Assembly: GCF_003467445.1 (NCBI RefSeq)
Contig: NZ_QSGS01000002.1
Location: forward strand, 241,054 to 305,053
DNA length: 64,000 bases
Origin: Exiguobacterium sp. AM39-5BH
GTDB lineage: Bacteria > Bacillota > Bacilli > Exiguobacteriales > Exiguobacteriaceae
Direction of reading: 5' to 3'
Positions 19,402 to 32,863 of the stretch are shown piece by piece. Each line of letters opens with the position of its first letter. Position 1 is the first letter of the stretch. A program made the translations under genes and the position numbers. Below the pieces are notes generated by a model. The model saw nothing but the letters and a program-made list of their open reading frames with translations, had not been told where the DNA came from and made no database searches.

Positions 19402-21089
19402 GTGGCATATGATGGATTAATGACATATCGTGTTGTAACAGAATTACAAGCGCTCGTCGGGGGGCGCATCAATCGCGTGCACCAACCGTATTCGCTCGAT
19501 TTGATGATTCAAGTCCGCTCGAATCGCCAAAGCGTCCAATTGCTCGTTTCGGCGAACGCGATGTACGCGCGGCTCCAGCTGACCGACAACCCGACGAAGA
19601 ACCCGCAAGAACCGCCGATGTTTTGTATGATGCTCCGCAAACATATCGAAGGCGGCTTCATCACGGCAATCGAACAAGTCGGCCGTGACCGCGTCATCGT
19701 CCTGTCGATCCGTTCACGAAACGAGCTCGGCGATGAAGAGAATAAAAAAGTGTATATCGAACTGATGGGACGTCACTCGAACGTCGTCTTGACGAACGAG
19801 GACGACAAGATTTTAGACGCCATCAAGCATCTTCCGCCGTCACAGAACACGTATCGGACGATCATGCCGGGCAGTGATTACTTATTGCCACCGGCCCAAG
19901 ACAAGTGTGATCCGTTGACGGAGCGAGAAGCCGGCTTGAAACGCATCGACTGGAACGCTGGCGCGCTCGACAAGCAGCTCGTGGCCAGTTTCGCCGGACT
20001 CAGCCCGCAAATCGCCCAAGAGATCGTCCACCGGGCCAAACTTCCGAACCGGACGAGCATCGAAGAGGCGTTTATCAGCGTGATGGGCGACCTCGAAGGC
20101 CCTTACGTCTTCCAACAGCTCGCGTCGGGCAAAGAGCGCTTCAGTCCGATCGTCCTCACGTCCGGTGAGATTGCTTCGGAAGAGCGCTATGAGACGAGCA
20201 AAGACGTCCTCGACCGGTTCTTTTATGAGAAAGCGAACCGGGACCGCGTCAAACAACAAGCCCACGATGTCGAGCGTCTGCTCAAGTCCGAGCTCGAGAA
20301 AAACCTGTTGAAGCGAAAACGCCTGCTCGACGATTTGAAGGCGACAGAACGGTCCGACGAACTTCAGAAATATGGGGAGCTGTTGACGACGTACTTGTTC
20401 CAGCTCGAGAAAGGGATGACCGTCGCCCACGTCGTCGACTATTATGACGAAGAAGGCGGCATGATCGATATCCCGCTCAATCCGCTCAAGACACCGAACG
20501 AGAACGCGCAAGCGTACTACAAGAAATACAACAAGTTGAAAGTCGCCAAAGTCGAAGTGCAGAAACAAATCGAATTGAACGACGCCGAGATTCAGTATTT
20601 AGAGACGCTCGTCGCCCAGCTCGACGTCGCCTCACCGGCCGATATCGTCGAGATTCGAGAAGAGTTGGCCGAAGGCGGCTATATGAAACAACGGAACCAA
20701 AAGAAGAAACAGACGAAGAAAATTTCCCTCGAAGCGTATACGTCGTCGACCGGGACAGCGTTCTTCGTCGGGAAGAACAATACGCAAAACGATCATTTGA
20801 CGTTCAAGTTCGCCCGTCGCGACGAGATTTGGCTCCATGTGAAAGACATACCCGGATCACACGTCATCATCCGTTCGAGCGAGCCTGACGAGACGACGCT
20901 CCTCGAGGCGGCGACCGTCGCCGCTTATTTCTCGAGGCCCGTGCCTCGAGCGGCGTGCCGGTCGACTACACGAAAGCACGCTATGTGAAAAAGCCGAGCG
21001 GTGCCAAGCCTGGATTCGTCATCTATACGGACCAACAGACGGTGTATGTCACGCCGGATGAGCGGCTTGTCAAGTCACTCCAACAATGA
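19402..21089 (+). pseudogene. rqcH: Rqc2/RqcH-type ribosome quality control factor (NFACT protein), broken by a one-base deletion
   Basis: RqcH binds stalled 50S subunits and adds C-terminal alanine tails. NFACT-N runs from the start through GGRINRVHQPYSLDL and PPMFCMMLRKHIEGGF, coiled coils span about 290-430, and the C-terminal NFACT-R domain has LTFKFARRDEIWLHVKDIPG. At about 20934 the frame breaks: reading TCGAGGCCC as TCGAAGGCCC restores [23 protein letters not shown] through to the stop at 21087. The total length is 2 modulo 3. GTG 19402 is the preferred start because AAAGGTGAT lies seven bases upstream. Probably a sequencing error. Confidence 0.9.
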
Positions 21090-21094
21090 GTTCT

Positions 21095-21122
21095 GGCCAC
21101 GTCACATGACGTGGTCTTTTCT
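21095..21122 (+). terminator. rqcH terminator
   Basis: CCACGTCA and TGACGTGG form the stem, followed by TCTTTTCTT on plus, six bases after the rqcH stop. Confidence 0.85.
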
Positions 21123-21450
21123 TGTTAGTCCATGGTCACTCGTCTTCTCGACGCCCACGCTTTCCGCAGGCAACTCCGGAGCCGCATCTCGACTCAATGT
21201 CGCTGCTGGGTCTCCGTTGGGTTGCTTTCCTGCAGGAGTGGGGACGCCGGCGGACGAACGAAAGGATTGGTACACGTCTGATCGACAGGCGAGCAGACAC
21301 GTGCCAAGGCCGGCACCAGAACTCCTAGGGGACAGCGATGCAAGGATGACCCCGTAAAGTGCGGCACGCACTGCGGAGGCATCCGCATCGCCCCAGGAAC
21401 GGAGGGTGTCGTCAAAGGCATGTGTAAATATGACATGTCCACTTACATTG
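21123..21450. repeat. structured, GC-rich non-coding stretch resembling a Bacillales intergenic repeat
   Basis: No credible gene lies between the rqcH terminator and the next terminator. The part at about 21150-21250 has two facing arms, CGCTTTCCGCAGGCAACTCC and GGGTTGCTTTCCTGCAGGAG, which form an imperfect long inverted repeat. Further short hairpins follow: GTGCG-GCA-CGCAC at about 21359-21371, GCGGA-GGCA-TCCGC at about 21373-21386, and CATGT/ACATG near 21420-21438. From memory the CTTTCC(G/T)GCAGG-type arms resemble a repeat scattered between genes in many Bacillales. Only one copy is seen in this window, so repeat status is unproven. It could also be a structured RNA. Confidence 0.5.
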
Positions 21451-21454
21451 ACAA

Positions 21455-21492
21455 CAAGTAAAGGCCCCGTCGCTAAAACGGGGCCTTCGTTC
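21455..21492 (-). terminator. terminator after the exporter-like gene (works on either strand)
   Basis: AAGGCCCCGT and ACGGGGCCTT form a 10-bp perfect stem around a 7-base loop. On minus it is followed by TACTTGTTG, on plus by CGTTCATTT. The stem lies just beyond the stop of the minus-strand gene at 21491. Confidence 0.75.
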
Positions 21493-22426
21493 ATTTCGGA
21501 TTATGTTTGAACGCTTCGAGATGTTCATGATAGTCGAGCAAGTGCCCGTGTAAGATTTCAGAAACAGATAAATCCTCATGCGGTAACGTGAACAGCGAGG
21601 ATGGCTTGTCACACGTGTAAAGGATATCGTGGTGATGCGCGAGCAGGTATAAAAACTCGGAATCGAACGCCCGACGTTCTTCCTCGTCCATGACCAAAAG
21701 CGCCTCCCGGTGTTCGGCGAGACTTTCGAGCAACAAGACGAGCTTGTCCTCAAGGTGAATCAGTAGACGGTACTGCTTTATCGTCATATGCTTCAATTTT
21801 ACGTTCGTCACTTTCATATCTTCTTGAAGCATCATGTGCAGCTCCTGATGCCCCAGGATGCGGGCCCGCGTCTCGAGAAGCTCGGACGGTGAACCGACGA
21901 GCTCGCGCCAGTGATGGAACATGTATGCCGACGTCTTCCGAATCTCACCGAGCAACCGCTCCTCATAGCGCGGCGGCATGAACGCATAGTTGACGCCGAG
22001 CGAGACGAAGACACCGACGGCCGTCAAGAGCGAACGGGTCCACGCATAATGGAAGAAGTCGGACGTCGGATTCTCAAGCATGAGCACGATTGCGAACGCC
22101 GCATACGTCGACATGTGCGTCTTATCGAACGTCGTGTTGAGCGTGAGGGCGACGATGACGGCGAGCCCGATTGAAATCGGATTGACCCCGAAGGCGTAGA
22201 CGATCAAAAGACCGCACATGAGGCCGACGATCGTTCCGAAGATGCGACTGAAGACGATTTTCGATGATCGTTTCACAGTCGGTTGCATGGCGACGACGGC
22301 CGCGATGGCCCCCATGCCTGAATAGATGCCGAACACATACCACGACAAAGCAATCGTGATGGCGACGGCGATGCCGGTCTTCAAAGTCCGAAGCCCGACT
22401 TTCGGGATGTAGCGTTTGTTGATCAT
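21491..22426 (-). CDS. aromatic acid exporter family membrane protein (DUF939/FUSC-like)
   Basis: Integral membrane protein of 311 residues. The N-terminal half has about four to six hydrophobic segments, including GIAVAITIALSWYVFGIYSG and GTIVGLMCGLLIVYAFGVNP; MQPTVKRSSKIVFSRIFGT between them is characteristic of ArAE/FUSC proteins. The C-terminal half (from about 160) is a soluble helical domain rich in charged residues. Family members are proposed efflux carriers for aromatic acids, but the substrate here is unknown. It overlaps the upstream DUF4097 gene by four bases (ATGA), so the two are co-expressed. Confidence 0.8.
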   Translation of the reverse strand: MINKRYIPKVGLRTLKTGIAVAITIALSWYVFGIYSGMGAIAAVVAMQPTVKRSSKIVFSRIFGTIVGLMCGLLIVYAFGVNPISIGLAVIVALTLNTTFDKTHMSTYAAFAIVLMLENPTSDFFHYAWTRSLLTAVGVFVSLGVNYAFMPPRYEERLLGEIRKTSAYMFHHWRELVGSPSELLETRARILGHQELHMMLQEDMKVTNVKLKHMTIKQYRLLIHLEDKLVLLLESLAEHREALLVMDEEERRAFDSEFLYLLAHHHDILYTCDKPSSLFTLPHEDLSVSEILHGHLLDYHEHLEAFKHNPK

Positions 22427-23253
22427 TTAAGCTCGACCTTTCCTGTCTCGGAAATGAGTTCGATGTTTGGCCGGTTCGAGTTCGATAAGTGGTAGACGCC
22501 GCCGCCGATTTCGTTGAACCGGTCTGACGCCGCCACGTTGCCCGTCGTCGTGACGTTCACTTGTCCGGTCGCATTACGCGGTGCGTAAGCAAGCGTACCC
22601 GCCTCCGTCTGAATCGTCATGCTTTGGTTGACGACAATGTCGCTCACCGTCGCATCCCGATACGAACGGATATCTCCCGTGACGACACGGACGGTCTCGA
22701 GTGTCGTATCACTCCGCGTCTCGACACGGAGCCGATCACTTTCAAGTTTTTTTACATTGACGGCGTTCGCCTCCAAGACGATCGTCTTGGCAATCAATCC
22801 TTGCCCGGTCACTTGTTCGGCCTCGACTTCGATCGATGTCATCGAGCTCGGCAAGGCGACCCGGATTTTATAACGAGACGGTTCATCACTCGCTCGGCTG
22901 CCGAATTGACTGAATTGGCCGTAGCGCTCGACAACCGAAATCGTATCGCCGACCGATTTGACTTTGATGCGACGCTCTTTCGAGTTCGTTTGTAACACGT
23001 CAATGTGGACTTTCTCATTCGTGCTGCGGACGAACTCGACATTGCCGTGCGCCGTTTCGAGCCGAAGCTTCTTCATTTGATAGCGGTCCTCATACGTATC
23101 CCCGAGTGCCAACACGTGACTGAATATGAATAAATTCAAGAAAAACATGAGGGGCAAGACGGTGAGGACGAGTCCTAACGCAAGTTTACGATGTTTCGGG
23201 ATCGCTTGAAAACGGATTCTCAAGGATTTTCCCTTCATTCTAGAATACGCCAT
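22423..23253 (-). CDS. membrane-anchored DUF4097 family beta-strand repeat protein
   Basis: A protein of 276 residues. The basic N-terminus and one membrane helix (LALGLVLTVLPLMFFLNLFIFSHVL split near residues 24-48) are followed by an extracytoplasmic repeat of short beta strands, for example LRLETAHGNVEFVR, IVLEANAVNVKKLESDRLRVETRSDTT and VNQSMTIQTEAGTLAY. This is the DUF4097/LiaG-like adhesin pattern. The function is unknown; related proteins appear in envelope-stress operons. The start MAYSRMKGK at 23253 follows AAAAAAGGAGATGTGT. It is paired with the exporter-like gene and replaces the genes found between pyrE and rqcH in Bacillus. Confidence 0.75.
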   Translation of the reverse strand: MAYSRMKGKSLRIRFQAIPKHRKLALGLVLTVLPLMFFLNLFIFSHVLALGDTYEDRYQMKKLRLETAHGNVEFVRSTNEKVHIDVLQTNSKERRIKVKSVGDTISVVERYGQFSQFGSRASDEPSRYKIRVALPSSMTSIEVEAEQVTGQGLIAKTIVLEANAVNVKKLESDRLRVETRSDTTLETVRVVTGDIRSYRDATVSDIVVNQSMTIQTEAGTLAYAPRNATGQVNVTTTGNVAASDRFNEIGGGVYHLSNSNRPNIELISETGKVELK

Positions 23254-23317
23254 ACACATCTCCTTTTTTGACTGCTTTCCCTATTCTAACATGTTCAGTA
23301 TGCCATGTACCGAATAG

Positions 23318-23347
23318 AAAAAGAATCCGCCCGGAGGTGGATTCTCG
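23318..23347 (-). terminator. terminator of the pyrimidine operon
   Basis: On minus, AGAATCCACC TCC GGGCGGATTCT is followed by TTTTC, eight bases after the pyrE stop. Confidence 0.85.
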
Positions 23348-23354
23348 GTGTAGA

Positions 23355-23967
23355 TTATGAAGATAAGACACGCTCGCTCCAACCGGTGGGATCGTTTCGC
23401 CAGTCACGTAAAGTAGCAGCCTCTTCTTTACTGATGATGCGCTTCTTGACGGCGACGTCGAGCACATCCAACAGTGTGATCAGCGCGTGCGCAGTGAAAC
23501 CGGAGTCCAATAGATTGATGTGAAGACGGCTCAGACTGTAGGAAAAGATCGCTTGAATCTTGATCACTTCCCCGCCCGCTTTCTGGATCGCTTTGGCGGC
23601 CTCGATGCTCGATGAACCGGTCGACAACAAATCTTCAATCACGATGACACGAGCGCCAGGCTCGAACCGACCTTCGATTTGATTCCCTTTCCCATGTCCT
23701 TTCGCACTCGAACGGACGTAGACGAGCGGCAAGCCGAGCCGGTCGGCGACAAGCGTCGCATGAGGAATTCCCGCTGTCGCTGTCCCGGCGATGACATCGG
23801 CGTTGAGCGGACGGATCGCTTCGACGAGCGCATCGATGATGAGATTGCGAACGTTAGGATAGCTGAGCGTCAAACGGTTGTCACAATAAATCGGACTCTT
23901 CATCCCGCTCGACCATGTATACGGGTTCTCGGGAGAAAGGGTCACGGCCTCGATCTGTAATAAAGCT

Positions 23968-23984
<17 letters not shown>
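23355..23984 (-). CDS. pyrE: orotate phosphoribosyltransferase
   Basis: Joins orotate to PRPP to make OMP. The PRPP-binding loop is VIVIEDLLSTGSSSIEA, and the flexible catalytic loop is SSAKGHGKGNQIEG. The start MRQIAEALLQIEAV at 23984 follows GGAGTCGAACGT; a longer reading has no similarity. The protein has 209 residues. It overlaps pyrF by 17 bases and is the last gene of the operon. Confidence 0.96.
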
Positions 23985-26285
<2,301 letters not shown>

Positions 26286-26289
<4 letters not shown>

Positions 26290-29200
26290 ACGGTCACCCC
26301 GAATGTCGTGAACTCCGGCAAACTCGTTGTTTGGAACGACAGGCTCTCGATGACTTGGAGCAGCGCCTTAACCGTATCGAGCGACGTCAGACAGAGCACG
26401 CCTTGCTCGGCCGCGGCCCGACGGATGATGAACCCGTCTTTCGTCGCGAGGGCGTCACGCGTCGTCGTGTTCAAGACGATGTCGACTTCTCCTCGTTCGA
26501 TGACGCTCAGCATCGTCTCACCAGACTCATTGATCTTCCCGACCGGATGGACCGGTAGGCCGTCTGTTGAGAGCGCCTGCGCCGTACCGGACGTGGCCAT
26601 CAGGCGGAATCCGAGTCGATTGAAACGGCGGGCGATGTCGAGCGCCTCTTCCTTGTCTTGGTCGGCGACCGTCAATAGGACATTCCCTTTCAAGGCGATC
26701 GTCATGCCGGCGGCGACGAGCCCTTTATACAGTGCTTTTTCGAGCGTACGGTCTGTCGCCATGACTTCACCGGTCGATTTCATTTCCGGCCCGAGCGACG
26801 GATCGACTTCTTTTAATTTCGCGAAACTGAACACTGGCACTTTGACCGAAATCGCGTCCGCTTCTGGATGCAGGCCGGTCCCTAACCCTAAATCTTTCAG
26901 ACTCGTCCCGAGAATCGTCTGCGTGGCGATGCGCGCAATCGGCAGGCCCGTCACTTTCGAGATGAATGGGACGGTCCGGCTCGCCCGCGGGTTGACCTCG
27001 ATGACATATAAGTCGTCCGCGTAGACGAACTGGACATTGAGCAACCCTTTGATTCGGAACGCCTTGGCGAGTTTGATTGTGTAATCGACGACTTTTTCTT
27101 TCAATGCCTCACTCAATCGTTGCGGCGGATACACGGCGATCGAGTCGCCCGAGTGGACCCCGGCCCGTTCGATATGTTCCATGATGCCCGGGATGTAGAC
27201 GTCCGTCCCGTCACAAATGGCGTCGACTTCAATCTCGATGCCCGTCAAGTAGCGGTCGATCAGGACGGGACGGTCTTTCGAGGCGACGACGGCGTGGCGC
27301 ATATACCGCTCGAGCTCCGAGCGCTCATAAACGATTTCCATCGCCCGGCCGCCAAGGACGTATGATGGGCGGACGAGTACCGGATAGCCAAGCATGTCGG
27401 CGCAGGCGACGGCCTCTTCGACCGTGACCGCCGTCTTGCCTGGTGGTTGGGCGAGTCGTTCGGCCGAGAGCGTCGCTTCGAACGCTTTCCGATCTTCGGC
27501 ACGGTCGATGTCTTCGAGCGACGTCCCTAAAATCCGGACCCCTTCCGCTTCGAGCGAGGCCGCCAAGTTGATGGCCGTCTGGCCGCCGAACTGGACGATG
27601 ACGCCAAGCGGCTGCTCATTGCGGATGACCTCGAGCACGTCTTCGGTCGTGAGCGGTTCGAAGTAGAGCCGGTCCGAGATCGAGAAGTCGGTCGACACCG
27701 TCTCCGGGTTATTGTTGATGATGATCGCTTCGTAGCCTGCGTCACGGATCGTCTGGATCGAGTGGACGGTCGCGTAGTCGAACTCGACACCTTGCCCGAT
27801 CCGGATCGGTCCCGAACCGAGGACGAGAATCGATGGTTTGTCCGTCTTCACGGCCTCGTTCTCGACTTCGTACGTCCCGTAAAAGTATGGTGTCTCCGAA
27901 GCGAACTCGGCCGCACACGTGTCGACCATCTTATACACCGGGCGGATGCCCCAGTCGTTCCGAAGCGATGTCACCGTCTCCACAGTCTCATTCGTGATTC
28001 GGGCGATCATCTTATCGCTGAAGCCGAGACGTTTCGTCTCGATGAGGCGTTCTTTTGAAAGCGGCTCATGCTGAAGCGTCTCTTCTTGTTGCCAAATCCG
28101 AGCGAGTTTCGATAAGAAGAAACGATCGATTTTTGTCAGCTCATGCAACTGTTCTGACGAGTAGCCGCGACGGAGCGCCTCATAGAGCATCCACAACCGC
28201 TCATCCGTCGGTGTCGTCAGTTCGCGGTCGAGCTCCACGGTGCTTAGTTGCGCGAGGCGTGGCACGGCCAAGTCTTCTGTCCCGAGTTCGAGCGAACGGA
28301 CGGCCTTCAAGAGTGCTTCTTCCAAATTACGGCCGATCGCCATCACTTCCCCGGTCGCTTTCATCTGCGTGCCGAGGCGACGATCAGCCGTCTCGAACTT
28401 ATCGAAGGCGAAGCGCGGGATTTTAGCGACGACATAGTCGAGAGCCGGTTCGAACGAGGCGTAACTCGTCTCCGTCACCGGGTTCTTCAGTTCTGACAAC
28501 TTGTATCCGACCGCCACTTTCGCAGCCAGCTTGGCGATCGGGTACCCCGTCGCTTTCGAGGCGAGCGCCGAACTGCGCGAGACACGCGGATTGACCTCGA
28601 TGACGTAATACGTGAAGCTGTCCGGGTCGAGGGCGAATTGGATGTTACATCCGCCTTCGATGCCGAGGGCGCGGATGATGTCGAGTGAGACGCTGCGAAG
28701 CATCTGATAGTCGCGGTCAGACAGTGTTTGTGTCGGTGCGAAGACGATCGAGTCGCCCGTATGGACCCCGACCGGATCAAAGTTTTCCATCGCACAGACG
28801 ATGATCGCTTGGTCGCTCGAATCGCGCATCACTTCATACTCGACTTCTTTCATGCCAGCGATCGATTTTTCGAGCAACACTTGTGTCACCGGGCTCGCTT
28901 TCAGCCCCGATTCGACGAACTGCTCAAATTCATTCCGGTCATGGGCGATCCCGCCACCGGTTCCTCCGAGTGTGTACGCCGGACGGATGATGATCGGGTA
29001 GCCGATCCGTTCCGCAAAGCCCCAAGCCGACTCGAGTGACTGCACGATCTCGCTTTCCGGGACCCCGTGCCCGAGTTTATACATGAGGTCGCGGAACTGT
29101 TCCCGGTCCTCAGCCTGTTCGATGGCCGATAATTTCGTCCCGAGCAATTCGACGCCGCAATCTTCAAGCACGCCGCGGCGATCGAGTTCCATCGCCAAGT

Positions 29201-29489
29201 TCAGGCCGGTCTGGCCGCCGAGTGTGGCGAGGAGCGCGTCCGGACGTTCTTGACGGATGATCCGCTCGACGAACTCCGGTTCGAGCGGTTCGATGTAGAC
29301 GCGGTCCGCCGTCGTCGGGTCGGTCATGATCGTGGCCGGGTTCGAGTTGACGAGGATGACCTCGTATCCTTCTTCTTTCAAGGCAAGACACGCCTGGGTA
29401 CCAGCATAGTCAAATTCTGCCGCCTGTCCGATGACGATCGGGCCGGATCCGATTACAAGGATTTTCTGAATATCTGGTCGTTTTGGCAT
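26286..29489 (-). CDS. carB: carbamoyl-phosphate synthase large subunit (pyrimidine-specific)
   Basis: Makes carbamoyl phosphate from glutamine-derived ammonia, bicarbonate and two ATP. The 1067-residue protein contains two homologous ATP-grasp halves: the first begins [20 protein letters not shown], the second [20 protein letters not shown] near residue 550. The MGS-like allosteric domain is at the C-terminus (from about 930). The operon position (pyrAB of Bacillus) identifies it as the pyrimidine isozyme. Confidence 0.97.
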
Positions 29490-29490
29490 G

Positions 29491-30573
29491 TCACATTCCT
29501 ACTTTCTGTTTGTTTTCTTGGACGATCTGCATGAAGCGGTCAAATAAGTCGTTGGCGTCATATGGACCCGGTGCCGCTTCCGGATGGTATTGGACCGAGA
29601 ACGTCGGATGATGCAAGTGCTTCACCCCTTCGACCGTGCCATCGTTGACGGCGCGATGCGTGACGACGAGTCCGGTCGTCGCGAGTGATGCCTCATCGAC
29701 CGCGTAGCCGTGGTTTTGGGATGTGATCGTCACCGCGCCGGTCTCAAGTTCGAGCACCGGATGGTTGGCGCCGCGATGGCCGAACGGGAGTTTGAACGTA
29801 TTGGCCCCGCTCGCGAGTGCGATCAACTGATGGCCGAGACAAATTCCGAAAATCGGCAACACCGGCATGAGGCGTTCGATGAGCGGCAACGCCGTCGGGA
29901 CGTCTTTCGGGTCCCCCGGTCCGTTCGACAGCATGACGCCATCCGGTTCATAGCGCATCACTTCGTCGGCCGTCACGTCGTGCGGCAAGACGACGACTTC
30001 ACAGTCGCGCTTCACGAGTTCACGCATGATGCCGAGTTTCGCACCGAAGTCGATGAGGGCGATACGCGGCCCGCGGCCCGTGCTGACATACGCCCGCTTT
30101 GTCGAGACGCGCTCGACTTGATCGGTCGGAAGAAGGACGTCAAAGCGATCCTGGACCGATGCCCACGTCGATTCCCCATCGACCATGACACCGCGCATGA
30201 CGCCACGTGAGCGGAGATGACGCGTCAACATCCGCGTGTCGACCCCTGCTAGACCTGGGATATTGAAGCGGAGAAGCGTATCACTGAGCGTTGCGGTCGA
30301 GCGGAAGTTCGAAGGCAAATCGCACACTTCTTTCACGATGAGTCCTTTCGCCATCGGTACGGTCGTCTCAAAATCTTCCCGGTTGACGCCGTAGTTGCCG
30401 ATCAACGGGTTTGTCAACACGATGAGCTGGTCGCAGTACGATGGGTCCGACAACATCTCCTGATACCCGGTCATCCCGGTCTGAAAGACGACTTCCCCGA
30501 TCGTCTCGACATCTGCGCCGAATGCTGTTCCTACAAATGAAGTGCCGTCCTCAAGCCATAATGTTCGTTTCAT
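29491..30573 (-). CDS. carA: carbamoyl-phosphate synthase small (glutaminase) subunit
   Basis: Class I glutamine amidotransferase subunit of 360 residues. The nucleophile cysteine is in [15 protein letters not shown], and the His-Glu pair in [13 protein letters not shown]. The N-terminal domain (1-170) is the CarA-specific fold. It overlaps pyrC by 23 bases and ends one base before carB. Confidence 0.97.
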   Translation of the reverse strand: MKRTLWLEDGTSFVGTAFGADVETIGEVVFQTGMTGYQEMLSDPSYCDQLIVLTNPLIGNYGVNREDFETTVPMAKGLIVKEVCDLPSNFRSTATLSDTLLRFNIPGLAGVDTRMLTRHLRSRGVMRGVMVDGESTWASVQDRFDVLLPTDQVERVSTKRAYVSTGRGPRIALIDFGAKLGIMRELVKRDCEVVVLPHDVTADEVMRYEPDGVMLSNGPGDPKDVPTALPLIERLMPVLPIFGICLGHQLIALASGANTFKLPFGHRGANHPVLELETGAVTITSQNHGYAVDEASLATTGLVVTHRAVNDGTVEGVKHLHHPTFSVQYHPEAAPGPYDANDLFDRFMQIVQENKQKVGM

Positions 30574-31831
30574 CGAATCTCCCCTTATATACGATTTTCC
30601 CAGCCGCGATCGTCATCACCGGCCAGCCTACCAGTTTCATCCCGGCGAACGGTGTGTTTTTTCCTTTCGAGCGGAATGTCGTCGGATCGACCACTTGCTC
30701 CGTCTCCGTATCAATGAGGGCAAAGTCTGCCGCGCGTCCGACTTCAATCACACCGTACGGTAACCCGAACACGTCGCTCGGACGTTTCGTCATCCAGTCG
30801 ATGAGCGCCGCTTCTTCCATCTGACCCGTCTTGACGAACGTCGTGTACAAGAGCGGGAACGCTGTCTCGAATCCGGTGATGCCGAACGGGGCCCGTTCCA
30901 TGCCGGCTGCTTTTTCTTCGGCCGTGTGCGGGGCGTGGTCCGTCGCGATCATATCGATCGTCCCGTCGAACAAGCCTTCAAGGAGCGCCTCACGGTCGTC
31001 ACGGCTCCGGAGCGGTGGATTCATTTTAAAGTTCGGGTCGAGGCCCGGGATATCGTCTTCACAGAGGACGAGGTGATGCGGTGTCACTTCGGCCGTCACC
31101 CGGATGCCGGCTCGTTTGGCGTCGCGGATGACACGTACCGACTGTCGTGACGAGACGTGGCAGACGTGATAGTGACAGCCCGTCTCTTCGGCAATCAAGA
31201 CGTCACGGGCGATATGGATGCTTTCGGCGAGGCTCGGGATGCCTTGGATGCCGTGTTCTTCACTGAACCGGCCTTCATGGACCGAACCGGCCTTGAGCGT
31301 ATTGTCCTCGCAGTGGGCGACGACCGCCTTATCGAGACGTTTCGCTTCCCGCATCGCCTCACGCATCATCGCCGCCGATTGGACGCCGACGCCGTCATCG
31401 GTGAACGCGAACGCATCTGCGAGCGAAGCCATGTCGACTTGTTCGGTGCCGAGCTGTCGTTTCGTGATGGCGGCGTATGGAAGGACGCGTACGCTTGCGT
31501 CTTGCTCGATTTTAGCCAGGAGCTGGTCCATCGTCGCCCGGTCGTCCGGGACGGGACGTGTGTTCGGCATGGCGCAGATTGTGGTGAACCCGCCGGCCGC
31601 AGCCGCCTCAGTACCCGTCTTGATCGTCTCTTTCTTCTCCCCGCCCGGCTCGCGCAAGTGGACGTGGACATCGACGAGTCCCGGGATGAGCAGCATCCCT
31701 GTCGCATCGATCACGTCATGTCCTTCGGTCGTGCCGTCATAGTCGATCGAGCGGATTTCGCCGTCCTCGATCAATAGATTCGTCGTCCGTTTCGTGTTCC
31801 CGTCATACCAAGTTGCGTGTTGAAGTATCAT
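30551..31831 (-). CDS. pyrC: dihydroorotase
   Basis: Zinc amidohydrolase cyclising carbamoyl aspartate. The 426-residue type I enzyme has [10 protein letters not shown] for the first zinc ligands, HCEDNTL and HVSSRQSV for further histidines, and the catalytic aspartate in MIATDHAPH. It overlaps pyrB by four bases (ATGA) and carA by 23. Confidence 0.97.
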   Translation of the reverse strand: MILQHATWYDGNTKRTTNLLIEDGEIRSIDYDGTTEGHDVIDATGMLLIPGLVDVHVHLREPGGEKKETIKTGTEAAAAGGFTTICAMPNTRPVPDDRATMDQLLAKIEQDASVRVLPYAAITKRQLGTEQVDMASLADAFAFTDDGVGVQSAAMMREAMREAKRLDKAVVAHCEDNTLKAGSVHEGRFSEEHGIQGIPSLAESIHIARDVLIAEETGCHYHVCHVSSRQSVRVIRDAKRAGIRVTAEVTPHHLVLCEDDIPGLDPNFKMNPPLRSRDDREALLEGLFDGTIDMIATDHAPHTAEEKAAGMERAPFGITGFETAFPLLYTTFVKTGQMEEAALIDWMTKRPSDVFGLPYGVIEVGRAADFALIDTETEQVVDPTTFRSKGKNTPFAGMKLVGWPVMTIAAGKIVYKGRFDETNIMA

Positions 31832-32733
31832 AATTGTCCCCCTAATGCTCGATTTAAAATGGCCATCCGGGCGTAAACGCCGTTCGTCATCTGTGGAAAG
31901 ATCCTCGACTTCGGATGTTCAATCAAACTGCCGGCGATCTCGACGTCACGGTTGACCGGTGCCGGATGCATGATGATCGCTCGTCCTTTCATTCGGTCGA
32001 CGCGTTCGGGCGTCAACCCGTAGCGCTCATGGTAATCTTCCTTCGAGAAGATGTCGCCCATGATGTGGCGTTCGTGCTGAACGCGAAGCAGCATGACGAC
32101 GTCACAGTCCGCTAACACATCGTCGAGGTCCCGATGCTCGAGCCCCATCGACTCGTCCCACCAAGAGGCGGGGCTGCAGCCGACGACGTTCGCCCCCAGG
32201 CGTTTCAATACGCTTGCGTTCGAACGTGCGACGCGGCTATGGACGAGGTCGCCGCAGATGGCGATATTCAAGCCCTCGAACGTCTTGAACTCTTCAAAAA
32301 TCGTGACGAGATCGAGGAGTGATTGGGACGGGTGTTCCCCGCTCCCGTCCCCGCCGTTCAACACCGGGATATTCAATTTTTCGACGAGTTCGTGGTAGTA
32401 TCCAGACTCTGGATGGCGGATGACGAGGGCGTCGACCCCGATTGCCTCGAGCGTCTTGCACGTGTCGTAGAGCGTCTCTCCTTTCGTCACCGATGACGTC
32501 GCCACGTCGAACGGGATTTCTTGGACTTTTAAGTGCCGTTCCGCCATTTGAAACGAATTTTTCGTCCGCGTTGAGTTCTCAAAAAATAAGTTCGCGACCG
32601 TCTTCCCGTCAAACAACGGGGGCATGTTTCCTTGTTTATAACGGAGCGACTCCTCGATCATGCCCATAATCTCGTCGAGTGTGAGCGTGTCCAAGCTGAC
32701 AAAATGCTTCGGTTGTTGTTTGATGATGTTCAT
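31828..32733 (-). CDS. pyrB: aspartate carbamoyltransferase catalytic subunit
   Basis: Condenses carbamoyl phosphate and aspartate. [19 protein letters not shown] carries the STRT phosphate-binding motif, and HPSQSLLDL is also conserved. The 301-residue chain has no regulatory PyrI partner, as in Bacillus. The start [15 protein letters not shown] at 32733 follows AAAAGGAGGAGACGAAC. An in-frame extension upstream belongs to the attenuator leader. Confidence 0.97.
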   Translation of the reverse strand: MNIIKQQPKHFVSLDTLTLDEIMGMIEESLRYKQGNMPPLFDGKTVANLFFENSTRTKNSFQMAERHLKVQEIPFDVATSSVTKGETLYDTCKTLEAIGVDALVIRHPESGYYHELVEKLNIPVLNGGDGSGEHPSQSLLDLVTIFEEFKTFEGLNIAICGDLVHSRVARSNASVLKRLGANVVGCSPASWWDESMGLEHRDLDDVLADCDVVMLLRVQHERHIMGDIFSKEDYHERYGLTPERVDRMKGRAIIMHPAPVNRDVEIAGSLIEHPKSRIFPQMTNGVYARMAILNRALGGQL

Positions 32734-32764
32734 GTTCGTCTCCTCCTTTTGTGTGAAGGCAAAG

Positions 32765-32861
32765 AGAAAAGGCGTCTCTTCACCTACGTGAAGGGACGCC
32801 TTCATTTGGGTAGACTACACCCAAATAAACGAGCCTTCACTTTGCCGACCTCACGGGATCG
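32765..32861 (-). promoter_or_regulatory. PyrR-controlled attenuator between pyrP and pyrB
   Basis: The minus strand has the PyrR recognition sequence GATCCCGTGAGGTC (32847-32860, matching ARUCCNGNGAGGYU) four bases after the pyrP stop. Then come a hairpin ATTTGGGT/ACCCAAAT and a terminator AAGGCGTC-CCTTCAC with GTGAAG-A-GACGCCTT followed by TTCTCTTT (32765-32803). GTGAAGG upstream of the terminator can pair with its 5' arm as an antiterminator. UMP-bound PyrR should block the antiterminator. Confidence 0.9.
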
Positions 32862-32863
32862 AA

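Noticed and set aside
19882..20568. 228-residue open frame on minus inside rqcH
   Set aside because: Antisense shadow over conserved NFACT sequence; no independent similarity.
21102..21494. 130-residue open frame on minus covering the whole intergenic element
   Set aside because: No recognisable domain, it spans a terminator and inverted repeats, and it has no ribosome-binding site.
32734..32805. N-terminal extension of PyrB
   Set aside because: It translates the attenuator terminator region; the ATG at 32733 has a strong ribosome-binding site.
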